Source: Aliivibrio finisterrensis
GTDB lineage: Bacteria > Pseudomonadota > Gammaproteobacteria > Enterobacterales > Vibrionaceae
Length of the DNA: 64,000 nucleotides
Assembly: GCF_008933155.1 (NCBI RefSeq)
Contig: NZ_WBVP01000006.1
Coordinates: 62,001-126,000 of the forward strand
Reading direction: 5' to 3'
In this document: positions 50,074 through 58,252 of the stretch, in pieces
Layout of the letters: each line of letters opens with the position of its first letter
Position numbering within the stretch: position 1 is the first letter of the stretch
Notes under the pieces: model-generated
Told to the model about the DNA's origin: nothing
Database searches by the model: none
The model's input: only the letters and a program-made list of their open reading frames with translations
Program-made: the position numbers and the translations under genes

Positions 50074-50788
50074 AGTGTGAATATTGATAAATCTGCTCAA
50101 TGGTTTGGTTTTCTTGTTTTAAAATTTTCTGTGTTTGAGCTAAAAATAGTTCAGCCGTCGCTAGTGAATCAATAAGGGCATTATGTGCGGCATAGCGCGG
50201 CAATTTATAGCGCTCCCTGACGAGGTGCAATTGCTGGCTTTGTGGTGTCATTATTCCTAATTTTCTAGCAATATTAACTTCAATCGAAAGGGTATCGATC
50301 CAAACAAAAGGAAGAGGAGGTAATGAAAATTTCATATGGATGTAATGGGCTAAAAAAGCATATTCAATGGATTTGCCATGCACAATAAGACTTCGACCTT
50401 TTGCGGCCATCAAAAATTGTAATATGGCTTCACTCAGGGAGATTCCGTCAACCAGCATTGTAGGTACGATATGATTAATGATTGCCGTTTCTTTTTTTAT
50501 ACTGTGCCCATGGTTAATGTAATAATGTCGCGCGGATGACATATCTATCTTGCCTTGATTTATCTCTATCCAACCAATACTCAATATTTGATCATTTTGA
50601 GCGTTTATCCCTGTTGTTTCTAAATCAAAAACAAGAAAGGACAATTCTTTAATGAATGATGTTCCCTGTGGTAATGGAAAATTGAGTGCAGTTCTCATCT
50701 CTTTTGTTAACGCTTCTGTTTCTAAATAGCGTTGTTTATGCTTAATGAGCTTTTGCCACGTAGTCTGACGTTTAAATAAAGAGATCAT
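50072..50788 (-). CDS. DnaQ-like 3'-5' exonuclease domain protein
   Basis: A 238-residue protein of the DEDDh exonuclease superfamily (DNA polymerase III epsilon-like). ExoI is FLVFDLETTGINAQNDQIL with the DxE pair, and ExoIII has His and Asp in AAHNALIDSLATAELFLA. An N-terminal basic segment (1-45) precedes the nuclease fold. Proteins of this form usually accompany a DUF294 protein next to a cation-acetate symporter (ActP) gene; the function is unclear. It overlaps the DUF294 gene by four bases (ATGA). Confidence 0.87.
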   Translation of the reverse strand: MISLFKRQTTWQKLIKHKQRYLETEALTKEMRTALNFPLPQGTSFIKELSFLVFDLETTGINAQNDQILSIGWIEINQGKIDMSSARHYYINHGHSIKKETAIINHIVPTMLVDGISLSEAILQFLMAAKGRSLIVHGKSIEYAFLAHYIHMKFSLPPLPFVWIDTLSIEVNIARKLGIMTPQSQQLHLVRERYKLPRYAAHNALIDSLATAELFLAQTQKILKQENQTIEQIYQYSH

Positions 50789-52638
50789 GCTAATAGTCCT
50801 AAATTTATTTTAGTGACTTTTTGCCAATCATCAATTAGGCGAAATGCGTCTTTAATGTGCTGACGTTCAAAGCTACCAAAATAATTGGGATTGATATGGT
50901 GATCTGGTTGTTGACCACGAGCAAGCGTATCTGCTTGATATGAGAAGCGGAAATTACATAAAAAATCGTAAGCACTTAAGATATTTTTTAATGAAGCATC
51001 ACTGATAAAGCCTTGTTGATTGGCGATCAGTAAACGTTCTCGAGTGTTCGGCTCTGATGTTTTTGCCGCTAAGCTATACAGACGGGCCAAATCGACAATA
51101 ATATTAATACCATGGCGTTTAATATTCAGTGTCTTTTCATTGTTGTCATTTTTGACCAAGATTAAGTTATTAAAAATGCCTAATGGTGCTCGGTGTTGTA
51201 ATGAGTCAGTAAATAAGGTCGTAAGTAAATACGTATTGGCGGTACGATCTTGTATTTCATTTTGGATGGAACGAAGAAATAAAGCGTTACCTGCGATGGT
51301 TCTTGTATCGAGAAACACACTCAGATTCAGTAGAAAAGCGTATTCAGGATTAGAAATCCATTTTTTATAATACGCCTTCCATGTTGATAATGGTTGGCAC
51401 CATTTGGGTGTTACAGCCATGAATTTTCCAGGACATAAACTGTAGCCACTGCTATCCATACCTTTTGTTACTATCATAGCAAGGTGTTGAAAATACAATC
51501 GATCTTGGGATGTGGCCTCATCCGATAATATCAGAGCGCTGTCTTGATCTGAGGAAATGTGGACTTCATTACGAGCATGTGAGCCCGCAACTACCCATGC
51601 ATAATCACAGGGTGGTGGGCCTAGGCGCTTAATCGCAATATCAATGAGTCGTTGATTATAAGTATCCATAATAATGGTCATGATTTGACTTATCACTACA
51701 GCTGGCACTTTTTCTTTCACTAACTGATTAAAAATGATTTGACGCTGGGGAGCGTATTGAGCCAGTTCTTCTTCGTTGAGTGCTGATTTTATTTTATCTA
51801 TAAAGAAAATCGCTTGTAGTCGATTGTTTTGTAGTAACAAAGGAAGTGTGACTAAAGCAATAACTTTGTGACTATCCATCACGGGAAGATGCTTAATGTT
51901 GGATTGCATCATGGTAATAATGGCTTGATAAATCAAAGAAGAAGAACAAATAGTGATGGGATTTACGGTCATTATATGGTGTATAGGTTGATAGATATTG
52001 AAGGCATCAGCGATGACTCTTTCAGTCATGTCAGCATTCGTAACAATGCCGACTAAACGTTCTTTATCGGTAACAATAGCGCAAGAGGCTTTGTTGAGAC
52101 GCATATGCTGTGCGACCTCATAAATGGATGTATCTTTATCGACTTCAAGGGTGTGTGAGGTAGAGACATCTTGAATGCTATTTAAAAAATGGTTGTTATC
52201 ATTATTAGACCATACTGCATTTATTGCAGAATTAATGCGCACTTCTGTTTCTGTATCAAATAGATGAGTGTATTCAGGATACGTATGTTGTATGTCATGA
52301 ATGACGCTAATGGGAATTAAATACAACAATGAGCTTTCAATGGCTTTGATCTGATAGTCATGCGTATTTTTTAATAAGCTAAAGCCAAATACATCTTCTT
52401 CACCTAAGCGTGAACGCAATGATCCATCTTGATGAATTTGCTCGATAGCACCTGTGCGGATCAGATACAAATATTGCTGGTGCTCTTGAGTTGATGAATC
52501 AAGGTGCTCATTTTCACCTAAATAGATAATACGAATTTTTGAGGAGATACGCTCGACCATCGTTTTAGGCAAACGAGTGAATGGGTCAATACGTGAAATA
52601 AAGTCAATGATATTCTGAATTAAAGGATCTTGCTGCAT
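50785..52638 (-). CDS. cNMP-binding/CBS/DUF294 nucleotidyltransferase-like protein
   Basis: A 617-residue cytoplasmic signalling protein. An N-terminal cyclic-nucleotide-binding-like domain (about 20-120; GEDEH-like NEHLDSSTQ, RLGEEDVFGFSLL) is followed by paired CBS domains (about 155-275; NKASCAIVTDKERLVGIVTNADMTERVI, seen as LVGIVTNADMTE) and a DUF294 nucleotidyltransferase domain with GSHARNEVHISSDQDSALIL, where the Asp residues resemble the GlnD active site. The C-terminus is a DUF294_C helical domain. The substrate is unknown. It lies 12 bases after the LacI-type gene and overlaps the exonuclease gene, so the three appear to form one operon. Confidence 0.87.
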   Translation of the reverse strand: MQQDPLIQNIIDFISRIDPFTRLPKTMVERISSKIRIIYLGENEHLDSSTQEHQQYLYLIRTGAIEQIHQDGSLRSRLGEEDVFGFSLLKNTHDYQIKAIESSLLYLIPISVIHDIQHTYPEYTHLFDTETEVRINSAINAVWSNNDNNHFLNSIQDVSTSHTLEVDKDTSIYEVAQHMRLNKASCAIVTDKERLVGIVTNADMTERVIADAFNIYQPIHHIMTVNPITICSSSLIYQAIITMMQSNIKHLPVMDSHKVIALVTLPLLLQNNRLQAIFFIDKIKSALNEEELAQYAPQRQIIFNQLVKEKVPAVVISQIMTIIMDTYNQRLIDIAIKRLGPPPCDYAWVVAGSHARNEVHISSDQDSALILSDEATSQDRLYFQHLAMIVTKGMDSSGYSLCPGKFMAVTPKWCQPLSTWKAYYKKWISNPEYAFLLNLSVFLDTRTIAGNALFLRSIQNEIQDRTANTYLLTTLFTDSLQHRAPLGIFNNLILVKNDNNEKTLNIKRHGINIIVDLARLYSLAAKTSEPNTRERLLIANQQGFISDASLKNILSAYDFLCNFRFSYQADTLARGQQPDHHINPNYFGSFERQHIKDAFRLIDDWQKVTKINLGLLA

Positions 52639-52650
52639 TAGATGCTCACA

Positions 52651-53721
52651 TTATGCGTCAGGTAGTAAATGTTTAATGTCATTTAATAAACGTACAAGAT
52701 GGTCTTTTTGATACGTTTGTTTTGTTCTTGGTGCGGTACTTTGGCGTTGAACAAAAGCGACATCAAGATTACGCTGAATAAGATCGTAACTGTCTTGCTC
52801 ATCGGAACGTAAACCAATAATGACGGCTTCTTTCCCTATTTCAAGAAAGTGCTGTTTTACCGTGGTGAGCGGCGGGTTGAAATAGGCACTGTCATTAATA
52901 TCATCAAAACCAATAACAGATACTTGAGAAGGCACAGTGAGTCCGAGTTCATTTAGGGCTCTTAAAACGCCTAAAGCCATTTGGTCATTGGCCACGAGCA
53001 CGGCATCAAAGGTAATTTGGTTTGCGACGGTTTCTCGAACAGCAAGATAACCACTGCTTGCTTGCCAGTTTCCTTCTACAGTATTTACTGGCTGTAATTG
53101 GTTTTGTTTTAGAACAGACAACCAAGTTTGGTAACGAGACATGGAGGCGCTTGAGGCTTTGGGCCCCGTAATCAATAAAAACTGTTGATGTTGGGTGTCT
53201 AGTAGATGTTGAGTCGCTAATTGAGCCCCTGTTTGATGATCACAACATACATAGTGCACTTGGGTCTCTTCTGGAACGTCAATAAACACAAAATGTAAAT
53301 GAGGGTATTGCTGAACTAATTGTTCCGCAGCGGTTGCTGTTAACGGGATATTCAAAATAATGCAGGTGGCTTGTTGTGAAATAAGCTCATGTATAGAAGC
53401 TTGAATATTTTCTAAGCAGGGAGTGTTTACGACAGAAAAGACAGTACCATAGCCCATATCGTGCGCTTGTAATCGAATACCGTTAGCGATTAAGGCAGCC
53501 CCATGGAGTGACATTTCTAGAGTGATTAGGCCGATCACATTTGATTTTGAGCGGCTTAACATTTGAGCGCTTTTGTTGGGGATATACCCAAGTTGTTTAA
53601 TTGCTTTATTTACTTTTATACGTGTGTTTTCGGAAACATTTATTGACCCATTTGTGACTCGTGATACGGTTTGAGTCGAAACTCCCGCCAATTTAGCAAC
53701 ATCTTTAAAGGTGACTGTCAT
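52651..53721 (-). CDS. LacI-family regulator of the second GH36 gene cluster
   Basis: A 356-residue LacI-family repressor. The helix-turn-helix is TFKDVAKLAGVSTQTVSRVTNG with the hinge GYIPNKSAQMLSRSKSN; the periplasmic-binding-like core ends with SVIGFDDINDSAYFNPPLTTVKQ. It is not GalR or EbgR, and its promoter region holds a distinct operator set (TTGTT-N6-AACAA). It is divergent from the GH36/symporter pair, which it should control, and heads the DUF294/exonuclease unit. The inducer is likely an alpha-galactoside or galactose but this is inferred from position. Confidence 0.88.
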   Translation of the reverse strand: MTVTFKDVAKLAGVSTQTVSRVTNGSINVSENTRIKVNKAIKQLGYIPNKSAQMLSRSKSNVIGLITLEMSLHGAALIANGIRLQAHDMGYGTVFSVVNTPCLENIQASIHELISQQATCIILNIPLTATAAEQLVQQYPHLHFVFIDVPEETQVHYVCCDHQTGAQLATQHLLDTQHQQFLLITGPKASSASMSRYQTWLSVLKQNQLQPVNTVEGNWQASSGYLAVRETVANQITFDAVLVANDQMALGVLRALNELGLTVPSQVSVIGFDDINDSAYFNPPLTTVKQHFLEIGKEAVIIGLRSDEQDSYDLIQRNLDVAFVQRQSTAPRTKQTYQKDHLVRLLNDIKHLLPDA

Positions 53722-53731
53722 TTATCTCTTC

Positions 53732-53747
53732 TTGTTTTCGTTATTAT
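53732..53747. promoter_or_regulatory. LacI-type operator half-site, site C
   Basis: TTGTTTTCGTTATTAT keeps the left half TTGTTTTCG of sites A and B and a degenerate right half; just upstream of the LacI-type gene. Confidence 0.4.
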
Positions 53748-53820
53748 AATAGGAAGATAACACAAGGCTCTCATTAAAGTTGTGCTGTAATTCAAATAAT
53801 TGTCGTGATAACAAAAAATG

Positions 53821-53836
53821 TTGTTTTCGAGAACAA
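53821..53836. promoter_or_regulatory. LacI-type operator, site A
   Basis: TTGTTTTCGAGAACAA, palindromic with TTGTT/AACAA arms and a TCGA core. Confidence 0.6.
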
Positions 53837-53940
53837 TAAGATCGAGCGCACATTTGGTCGGTTATTAGTGTCTTTAGGATCACATTAATCGCAGATATAG
53901 CTAGAAAAAAGCCATTAAAAGAACACAATGCACCCATAGT

Positions 53941-53956
53941 TTGTTTACGAAAACAA
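53941..53956. promoter_or_regulatory. LacI-type operator, site B
   Basis: TTGTTTACGAAAACAA, near-palindrome ending 12 bases before the GH36 start, overlapping the promoter or ribosome binding region (GGAAGTAAT). Centre to centre 120 bases from site A. Confidence 0.6.
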
Positions 53957-53968
53957 TTTGGAAGTAAT

Positions 53969-56071
53969 ATGGATAAGTTGATTCATTTAAGCAGTAAAAA
54001 TCACAGCATTATTATTAAAGTAGATTTGATCCCTGAGATCATTCACTGGGGCGGTAAAATAAATGAGATTGATAGCGATTTATTGTTTGCGATAGAACGA
54101 CCAATTTCACAAGCTCGCCTTGATATCGATGTGCCTCTATCTCTTTGTCCTGAACTAGGTCGTGGGCATTTTAATGCTCCGGGTATTGAAGGGCATCGAC
54201 ATGGCTCTGATTGGGCTCCCGTTTTCCATATTGTTGATCAACAAGCGGATGGCCAATCGGTTAAAATTACCTTGCGTGATGAGGTTGCTCAGCTTGAATT
54301 GTTGGTTGAACTGCATATTGATCACGATTCAGATGTCGTGAAAAAGCGTATCACTGTTACCAATAAAGGCGAATCAGAGTATTACTTAGGTAAGCTATCT
54401 TCAACGCTGCCATTGCCAAATCATGCCAATGAATTAATGACGTTTCACGGTCGTTGGTGTCAAGAGTTTCAAACTCAGCGACAATCTCTTGAACATGGCG
54501 GATTTATGCAGCAGAACCGCCGCGGTCGTACGTCTCATGAAAACTTTCCGGGTCTGCTTGTCGGGGAGAATGGCTTTAGCGAGCAATTGGGGCAAGTATG
54601 GGGCTTCCACTTAGGTTGGAGTGGAAACCATGAGTTACGTGCAGATGTGCGTAGTGATGGTCGTCGTTTTGTTCAGGCGGGTGAATTACTGTTTTCAGGT
54701 GAGTGTATTTTAGGCACAAATGAAACCTATCAATCGCCTTGGTTGTATGGCTGTTATAGCAGCAATGGATTAAATGGCATCTCTGAGCGTTTCCATCATT
54801 ATGTTCGTCAGCACATTATTTCATTCCCAACGGATAAACCTCGACCTGTACACTTGAATACATGGGAAGGGATTTATTTTGATCATAAACCAGAATACAT
54901 CATGCAAATGGCAACAGAAGCCGCTGAGATGGGCGTTGAGCGTTTTATTATAGATGATGGCTGGTTTGTTGGTCGTCATGATGATAAAGCCGCGTTAGGG
55001 GATTGGTATTTAGACGAAGAGAAATACCCAGAAGGCCTAGAACCTGTGATTGCTCATGTCAATGATAAAGGTATGGAGTTTGGTCTATGGGTTGAGCCAG
55101 AAATGGTCAGCAAAGATTCTAATTTATATCGTAATCACCCTGAATGGATGCTTGGTTTAGAAGGGTATCATCAACCTTCTGGTCGTTGGCAGCATGTGTT
55201 GGATTTACAGAACCCTGAGTGTTTCCAATACTTATTTGACCGTTTAAATGACTTATTAACACGCTATAACATCACCTATTTAAAATGGGATATGAACCGT
55301 GAATTAGTTCAGCCTGGTCACCATGGTCGCCCTGCTGTTCATGGTCAAACTAAGGCGCTTTATGCGTTAGTCGATCAATTATTATCACAGCACCCAAGCG
55401 TTGAAATCGAATCATGCTCTTCAGGTGGTGGTCGTATTGATTTTGAAATATTAAAGCGTACCCACCGTTTTTGGGCATCGGATTGTAATGACGCGTTAGA
55501 GCGACAAACGATCCAACGTGGCATGAGTTATTTCTTCCCACCAGAGGTTATGGGGGCACACATTGGCCCAGCGGAATGCCACTCAACCAATCGTCAGCAT
55601 CACATTAATCTGCGTGGTGTAACAGCATTGAGTGGGCACATGGGCGTAGAGCTTGACCCAGTAAAAGAGTCTACTGAAGAGAAAGCCGCATTTTCTCACT
55701 ATATTGCACTGCATAAAAAATACCGTCATTTACTGCATTCAGGCCGTAGTTTCCGTATGGATGTTGCTGATAAGAATCAATACGTTTATGGCGTTCAAGG
55801 TGAAGATGAAACCATTGTTACGGTATGCCAATTAGCGATGCCTAGCTATGCATTACCATCACCACTTCGAATGACTTGTGTTGATGCAAATGCAAAATAT
55901 GCAGTCAAATTAGTTGAAATGCCAAAAGCCAGCTTTCAATTAATGAAACAAGCACCAAAATGGTTAGATCAAACATTAACGCTAACGGGTAATAACTTAC
56001 AAGAAATCGGTTTGATATTACCAATCCTTGATCCTGAATCTGCGCTTATTGTTTCGTTAAAGAAAATATAA
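53969..56071 (+). CDS. Alpha-galactosidase, GH36, copy 2
   Basis: A 700-residue cytoplasmic GH36 alpha-galactosidase paralogous to the copy at 46 kb. Landmarks are GRWCQEFQTQRQSL, QNRRGRTSHENFPG, RPVHLNTWEGIYFDHKPEYI, ERFIIDDGWFVGRHDDKAALGDWYLDE (seen as IDDGWFVGRHDDKAALGD), the nucleophile Asp441 in YLKWDMNRELV, SCSSGGGRIDF and acid/base Asp505 in RFWASDCNDA. GGAAGTAAT precedes the ATG. It differs from copy 1 by partner (a Na+ symporter, not MelB), by regulator and by operator set, so substrate range may differ. Confidence 0.92.
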   Translation: MDKLIHLSSKNHSIIIKVDLIPEIIHWGGKINEIDSDLLFAIERPISQARLDIDVPLSLCPELGRGHFNAPGIEGHRHGSDWAPVFHIVDQQADGQSVKITLRDEVAQLELLVELHIDHDSDVVKKRITVTNKGESEYYLGKLSSTLPLPNHANELMTFHGRWCQEFQTQRQSLEHGGFMQQNRRGRTSHENFPGLLVGENGFSEQLGQVWGFHLGWSGNHELRADVRSDGRRFVQAGELLFSGECILGTNETYQSPWLYGCYSSNGLNGISERFHHYVRQHIISFPTDKPRPVHLNTWEGIYFDHKPEYIMQMATEAAEMGVERFIIDDGWFVGRHDDKAALGDWYLDEEKYPEGLEPVIAHVNDKGMEFGLWVEPEMVSKDSNLYRNHPEWMLGLEGYHQPSGRWQHVLDLQNPECFQYLFDRLNDLLTRYNITYLKWDMNRELVQPGHHGRPAVHGQTKALYALVDQLLSQHPSVEIESCSSGGGRIDFEILKRTHRFWASDCNDALERQTIQRGMSYFFPPEVMGAHIGPAECHSTNRQHHINLRGVTALSGHMGVELDPVKESTEEKAAFSHYIALHKKYRHLLHSGRSFRMDVADKNQYVYGVQGEDETIVTVCQLAMPSYALPSPLRMTCVDANAKYAVKLVEMPKASFQLMKQAPKWLDQTLTLTGNNLQEIGLILPILDPESALIVSLKKI

Positions 56072-56143
56072 GCGAGAACCATACATAATGAGTGGCTGCA
56101 TTGGCTGTCACTTATTAATACTATGAACTAAGGAAGCAAAAAA

Positions 56144-57844
56144 ATGTCCATCACAGTATTTCTATCATTTCTTCTCTTTACCGGTTTTGTTGGGTTTTAT
56201 ACCTATAACAAAGTAAAAAACACGCAAAATAACTCACAAGACGGATATTTCTTAGGCGGGCGAAGTTTAACTGGTGGGTTAATTGCCAGTTCGCTAATCT
56301 TAACTAATTTAAGTGCAACCAGTTTTGTGGGCATGAGTGCTCAAGCATATACGCATAACATGAGTGTTATGGGCTGGGAAGTAGCGTCAGGCGTCACGCT
56401 TGTCATTATCGCTTTATTGTTGGTTCCGCGTTATTTAAAGCAAGGGATCACCACCATTCCTGATTTCTTAGAAAGCCGTTATGACATGTCGGTAAAGAAA
56501 TTTGTTACGTTATTATTCTTGTGCCAGTATGTGATTAATATTCTGCCTACCACCTTATATGCGGGTGCAGTAGTGCTGGGTGAAATCTTTGATGTTCAAG
56601 GTTTATTGGGCGTATCTGAATTTACAGCGATTGCGATCATTTCTACAACTATAGGCTTATTAGGCTTCTTCTATGCTATTTATGGTGGTTTAAAAGCAGT
56701 AGTAATTGCAGATACCATTAACGGTATTGGTTTGATCATTGGTGGTTTGATGATACCTGTTTTTGGGTTAATGGTATTGGGTGATGGCAGCTTTATGTCA
56801 GGCTTGGATACGATTTTAACGGCAGCACCAGAGAAACTTCAATCAGTAGGTAAACCAAGCGATCCGCTACCATTTTCTACGCTATTTACGGGTCTATTAT
56901 TGGTGAACTTATATTATTGGGGTACAGACCAATCGATCATTCAACGTGCGTTAGGTGCGAAGAACTTAAAAGAAGGGCAAAAAGGCGTAATCATGGCGGG
57001 GGCAATCAAAGTTATTTCACCGCTATTTCTGATTATCCCAGGAATTATTGCTTATCATATGTTTGGTGCGGAAGCGGGCAACCCAGATACGATGTACACC
57101 CGTTTAGTGAATGAAGTATTACCAAAGCCTTTGGTTGGTTTCTTTGTTGCTGTTATGTTCGGTGCCATTTTAAGTACGTTTAATGGTGTATTAAATAGCT
57201 CGACAACGTTATTCGCACTTAATGTATATAAGCCTCTTTTTGGTAAAAATGCAACGGATGAAGAGTTAGTCGGTAAAGGTCGTATTTTTGGTGTGTTTAT
57301 TGCCATTATTTCAGTATGTATCTCACCGTTTATTATGTTTGCACCAGAAGGGCTATTCCAATACTTACAAATGGTTGCTGGCTTCTTTAGTGTTCCTATT
57401 TTTACTATTGTATTTGTTGGTTATATTTCAAAGCGTGTACCAGCCATTGCAGCAAAAGTCGCCTTGGTGGTGTTTGTAAGCTCTTATGCGGCAATGCAAC
57501 TCATCTTTAAAACACCGATTCATTTCTTACATCAATTGGCGATTTTGTTTGTTGTATGTACGGCATTGATGTTCTTGATTGGTATGTTTATGCCGCGTGA
57601 TACTGATTATATTATGCCTGTGAATGAAAGTATGGACATCACACCGTGGGAATTTAGATTTGAAGCATCTGCTATTGTGCTTTATATGGTTCTGGGTGCG
57701 TACATTATGTTCTCGAACGTGGGCTTTATTTCGGATGATCCTTTCTTTATGCAAGTATATGGCGTATGTGGTTTGGTGATGTTTGTTGGTATCTTTGGCC
57801 GCATATTTAAGCAACGTAAGAAAGTGGCATTGCAAGCAGAGTAA
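56144..57844 (+). CDS. YidK-like sodium/solute symporter (SSS family)
   Basis: A 566-residue SSS-family (SGLT-like) symporter with about 14-15 helices. DGYFLGGRSLTGGLIASSLILTNLSATSFVGMSAQAYTHNMSVMGWEV (seen as YFLGGRSL and TNLSATSFVGMS), the LYAGAVVLGE and ADTINGIGLIIGGLMIPVFGLM region and GVLNSSTTLFALNVYK match YidK more than vSGLT; the NLYYWGTDQSIIQRALGAK motif is common to sugar SGLTs. It probably imports galactose or an alpha-galactoside with Na+. AAGGAAGC lies before the start. It directly follows the second GH36 gene, and a hairpin terminator follows it. Confidence 0.87.
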   Translation: MSITVFLSFLLFTGFVGFYTYNKVKNTQNNSQDGYFLGGRSLTGGLIASSLILTNLSATSFVGMSAQAYTHNMSVMGWEVASGVTLVIIALLLVPRYLKQGITTIPDFLESRYDMSVKKFVTLLFLCQYVINILPTTLYAGAVVLGEIFDVQGLLGVSEFTAIAIISTTIGLLGFFYAIYGGLKAVVIADTINGIGLIIGGLMIPVFGLMVLGDGSFMSGLDTILTAAPEKLQSVGKPSDPLPFSTLFTGLLLVNLYYWGTDQSIIQRALGAKNLKEGQKGVIMAGAIKVISPLFLIIPGIIAYHMFGAEAGNPDTMYTRLVNEVLPKPLVGFFVAVMFGAILSTFNGVLNSSTTLFALNVYKPLFGKNATDEELVGKGRIFGVFIAIISVCISPFIMFAPEGLFQYLQMVAGFFSVPIFTIVFVGYISKRVPAIAAKVALVVFVSSYAAMQLIFKTPIHFLHQLAILFVVCTALMFLIGMFMPRDTDYIMPVNESMDITPWEFRFEASAIVLYMVLGAYIMFSNVGFISDDPFFMQVYGVCGLVMFVGIFGRIFKQRKKVALQAE

Positions 57845-57893
57845 CTTAATTCTCACACGACGGTATTTCCCCTAAATATCGTACTCCTAAGTT

Positions 57894-57927
57894 AAAGAGG
57901 CCCTAAGCAATTACGGCTTCTTTTTTT
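57894..57927 (+). terminator. Terminator after the SSS symporter gene
   Basis: AAAGAGGCC pairs with GGCTTCTTT (G-U) over a 12-base loop and ends in seven T residues. Confidence 0.8.
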
Positions 57928-57960
57928 GTGTATTGGTTTTAGATATGCCAGCGCTAAGTT

Positions 57961-58122
57961 ATACCAATCGTAGTAAATAACTGATCATCCTAGCTAGTTA
58001 AAATGCTCGATAACTGCGTTAAAATTTTTGATTGTAGAATAACTACTTATCGAAAAACTTTGCCTTGTTCTCAAGCATTTTTCCTTCGCTATTATTGCTC
58101 ATTTACTTACTGTGATTGGTAT
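57961..58122. mobile_element. MITE-like foldback repeat with ATACCAATC ends
   Basis: 162 bases starting ATACCAATCGTAGTAAATAA and ending with the reverse complement of ATACCAATCACAGTAAGTAA, that is CATTTACTTACTGTGATTGGTAT. The interior is a long imperfect foldback: AAAATGCTCGA near 58001 mirrors TCTCAAGCATTTT near 58070, and further arms pair inward. It encodes no protein. I recall similar ATACCAATC-ended repeats from Vibrionaceae genomes, but copy number cannot be counted in this window, where I find only this one. Confidence 0.7.
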
Positions 58123-58160
58123 TACTTGAATTGTAAATATAAACGACGATTGAAAATTAG

Positions 58161-58174
58161 TGTAAACGTTTACA
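58161..58174. promoter_or_regulatory. Perfect GalR-type operator upstream of galE
   Basis: TGTAAACGTTTACA, a perfect palindrome 78 bases before the galE start, the best match to the E. coli GalR site in the window. Confidence 0.78.
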
Positions 58175-58181
58175 TTATTTG

Positions 58182-58203
58182 AAAGTGATCACGATATCAC
58201 TTT
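58182..58203. promoter_or_regulatory. 22-base inverted repeat between the GalR-type site and galE
   Basis: AAAGTGAT and ATCACTTT arms about CACGAT. It resembles a CRP site but with GTGA and TCAC eight bases apart instead of six. A second regulator site or a leader hairpin are both possible. Confidence 0.4.
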
Positions 58204-58252
58204 AAATTCACTGATAAACTGCCTGAAAATTCAGTAGGAAGAAGAGTTAATC

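Larger units (their letters stand above)
57845..58252. other. 408-base region between the SSS symporter gene and galE
   Basis: Holds a terminator (57894-57927), a MITE-like foldback repeat (57961-58122), a perfect GalR-type operator (58161-58174) and a 22-base inverted repeat (58182-58203), then the galE ribosome binding site (GTAGGAAGAAG). No gene is evident. Confidence 0.75.

Noticed and set aside
53722-53937. 71-codon minus-strand frame upstream of the third LacI-type gene
   Set aside because: It runs over the operator-like palindromes in the divergent promoter region, has no ribosome binding site and no coding-like composition.
58182-58203. CRP site upstream of galE
   Set aside because: GTGA and TCAC are eight bases apart rather than six, so it does not fit CRP; kept only as an inverted repeat.
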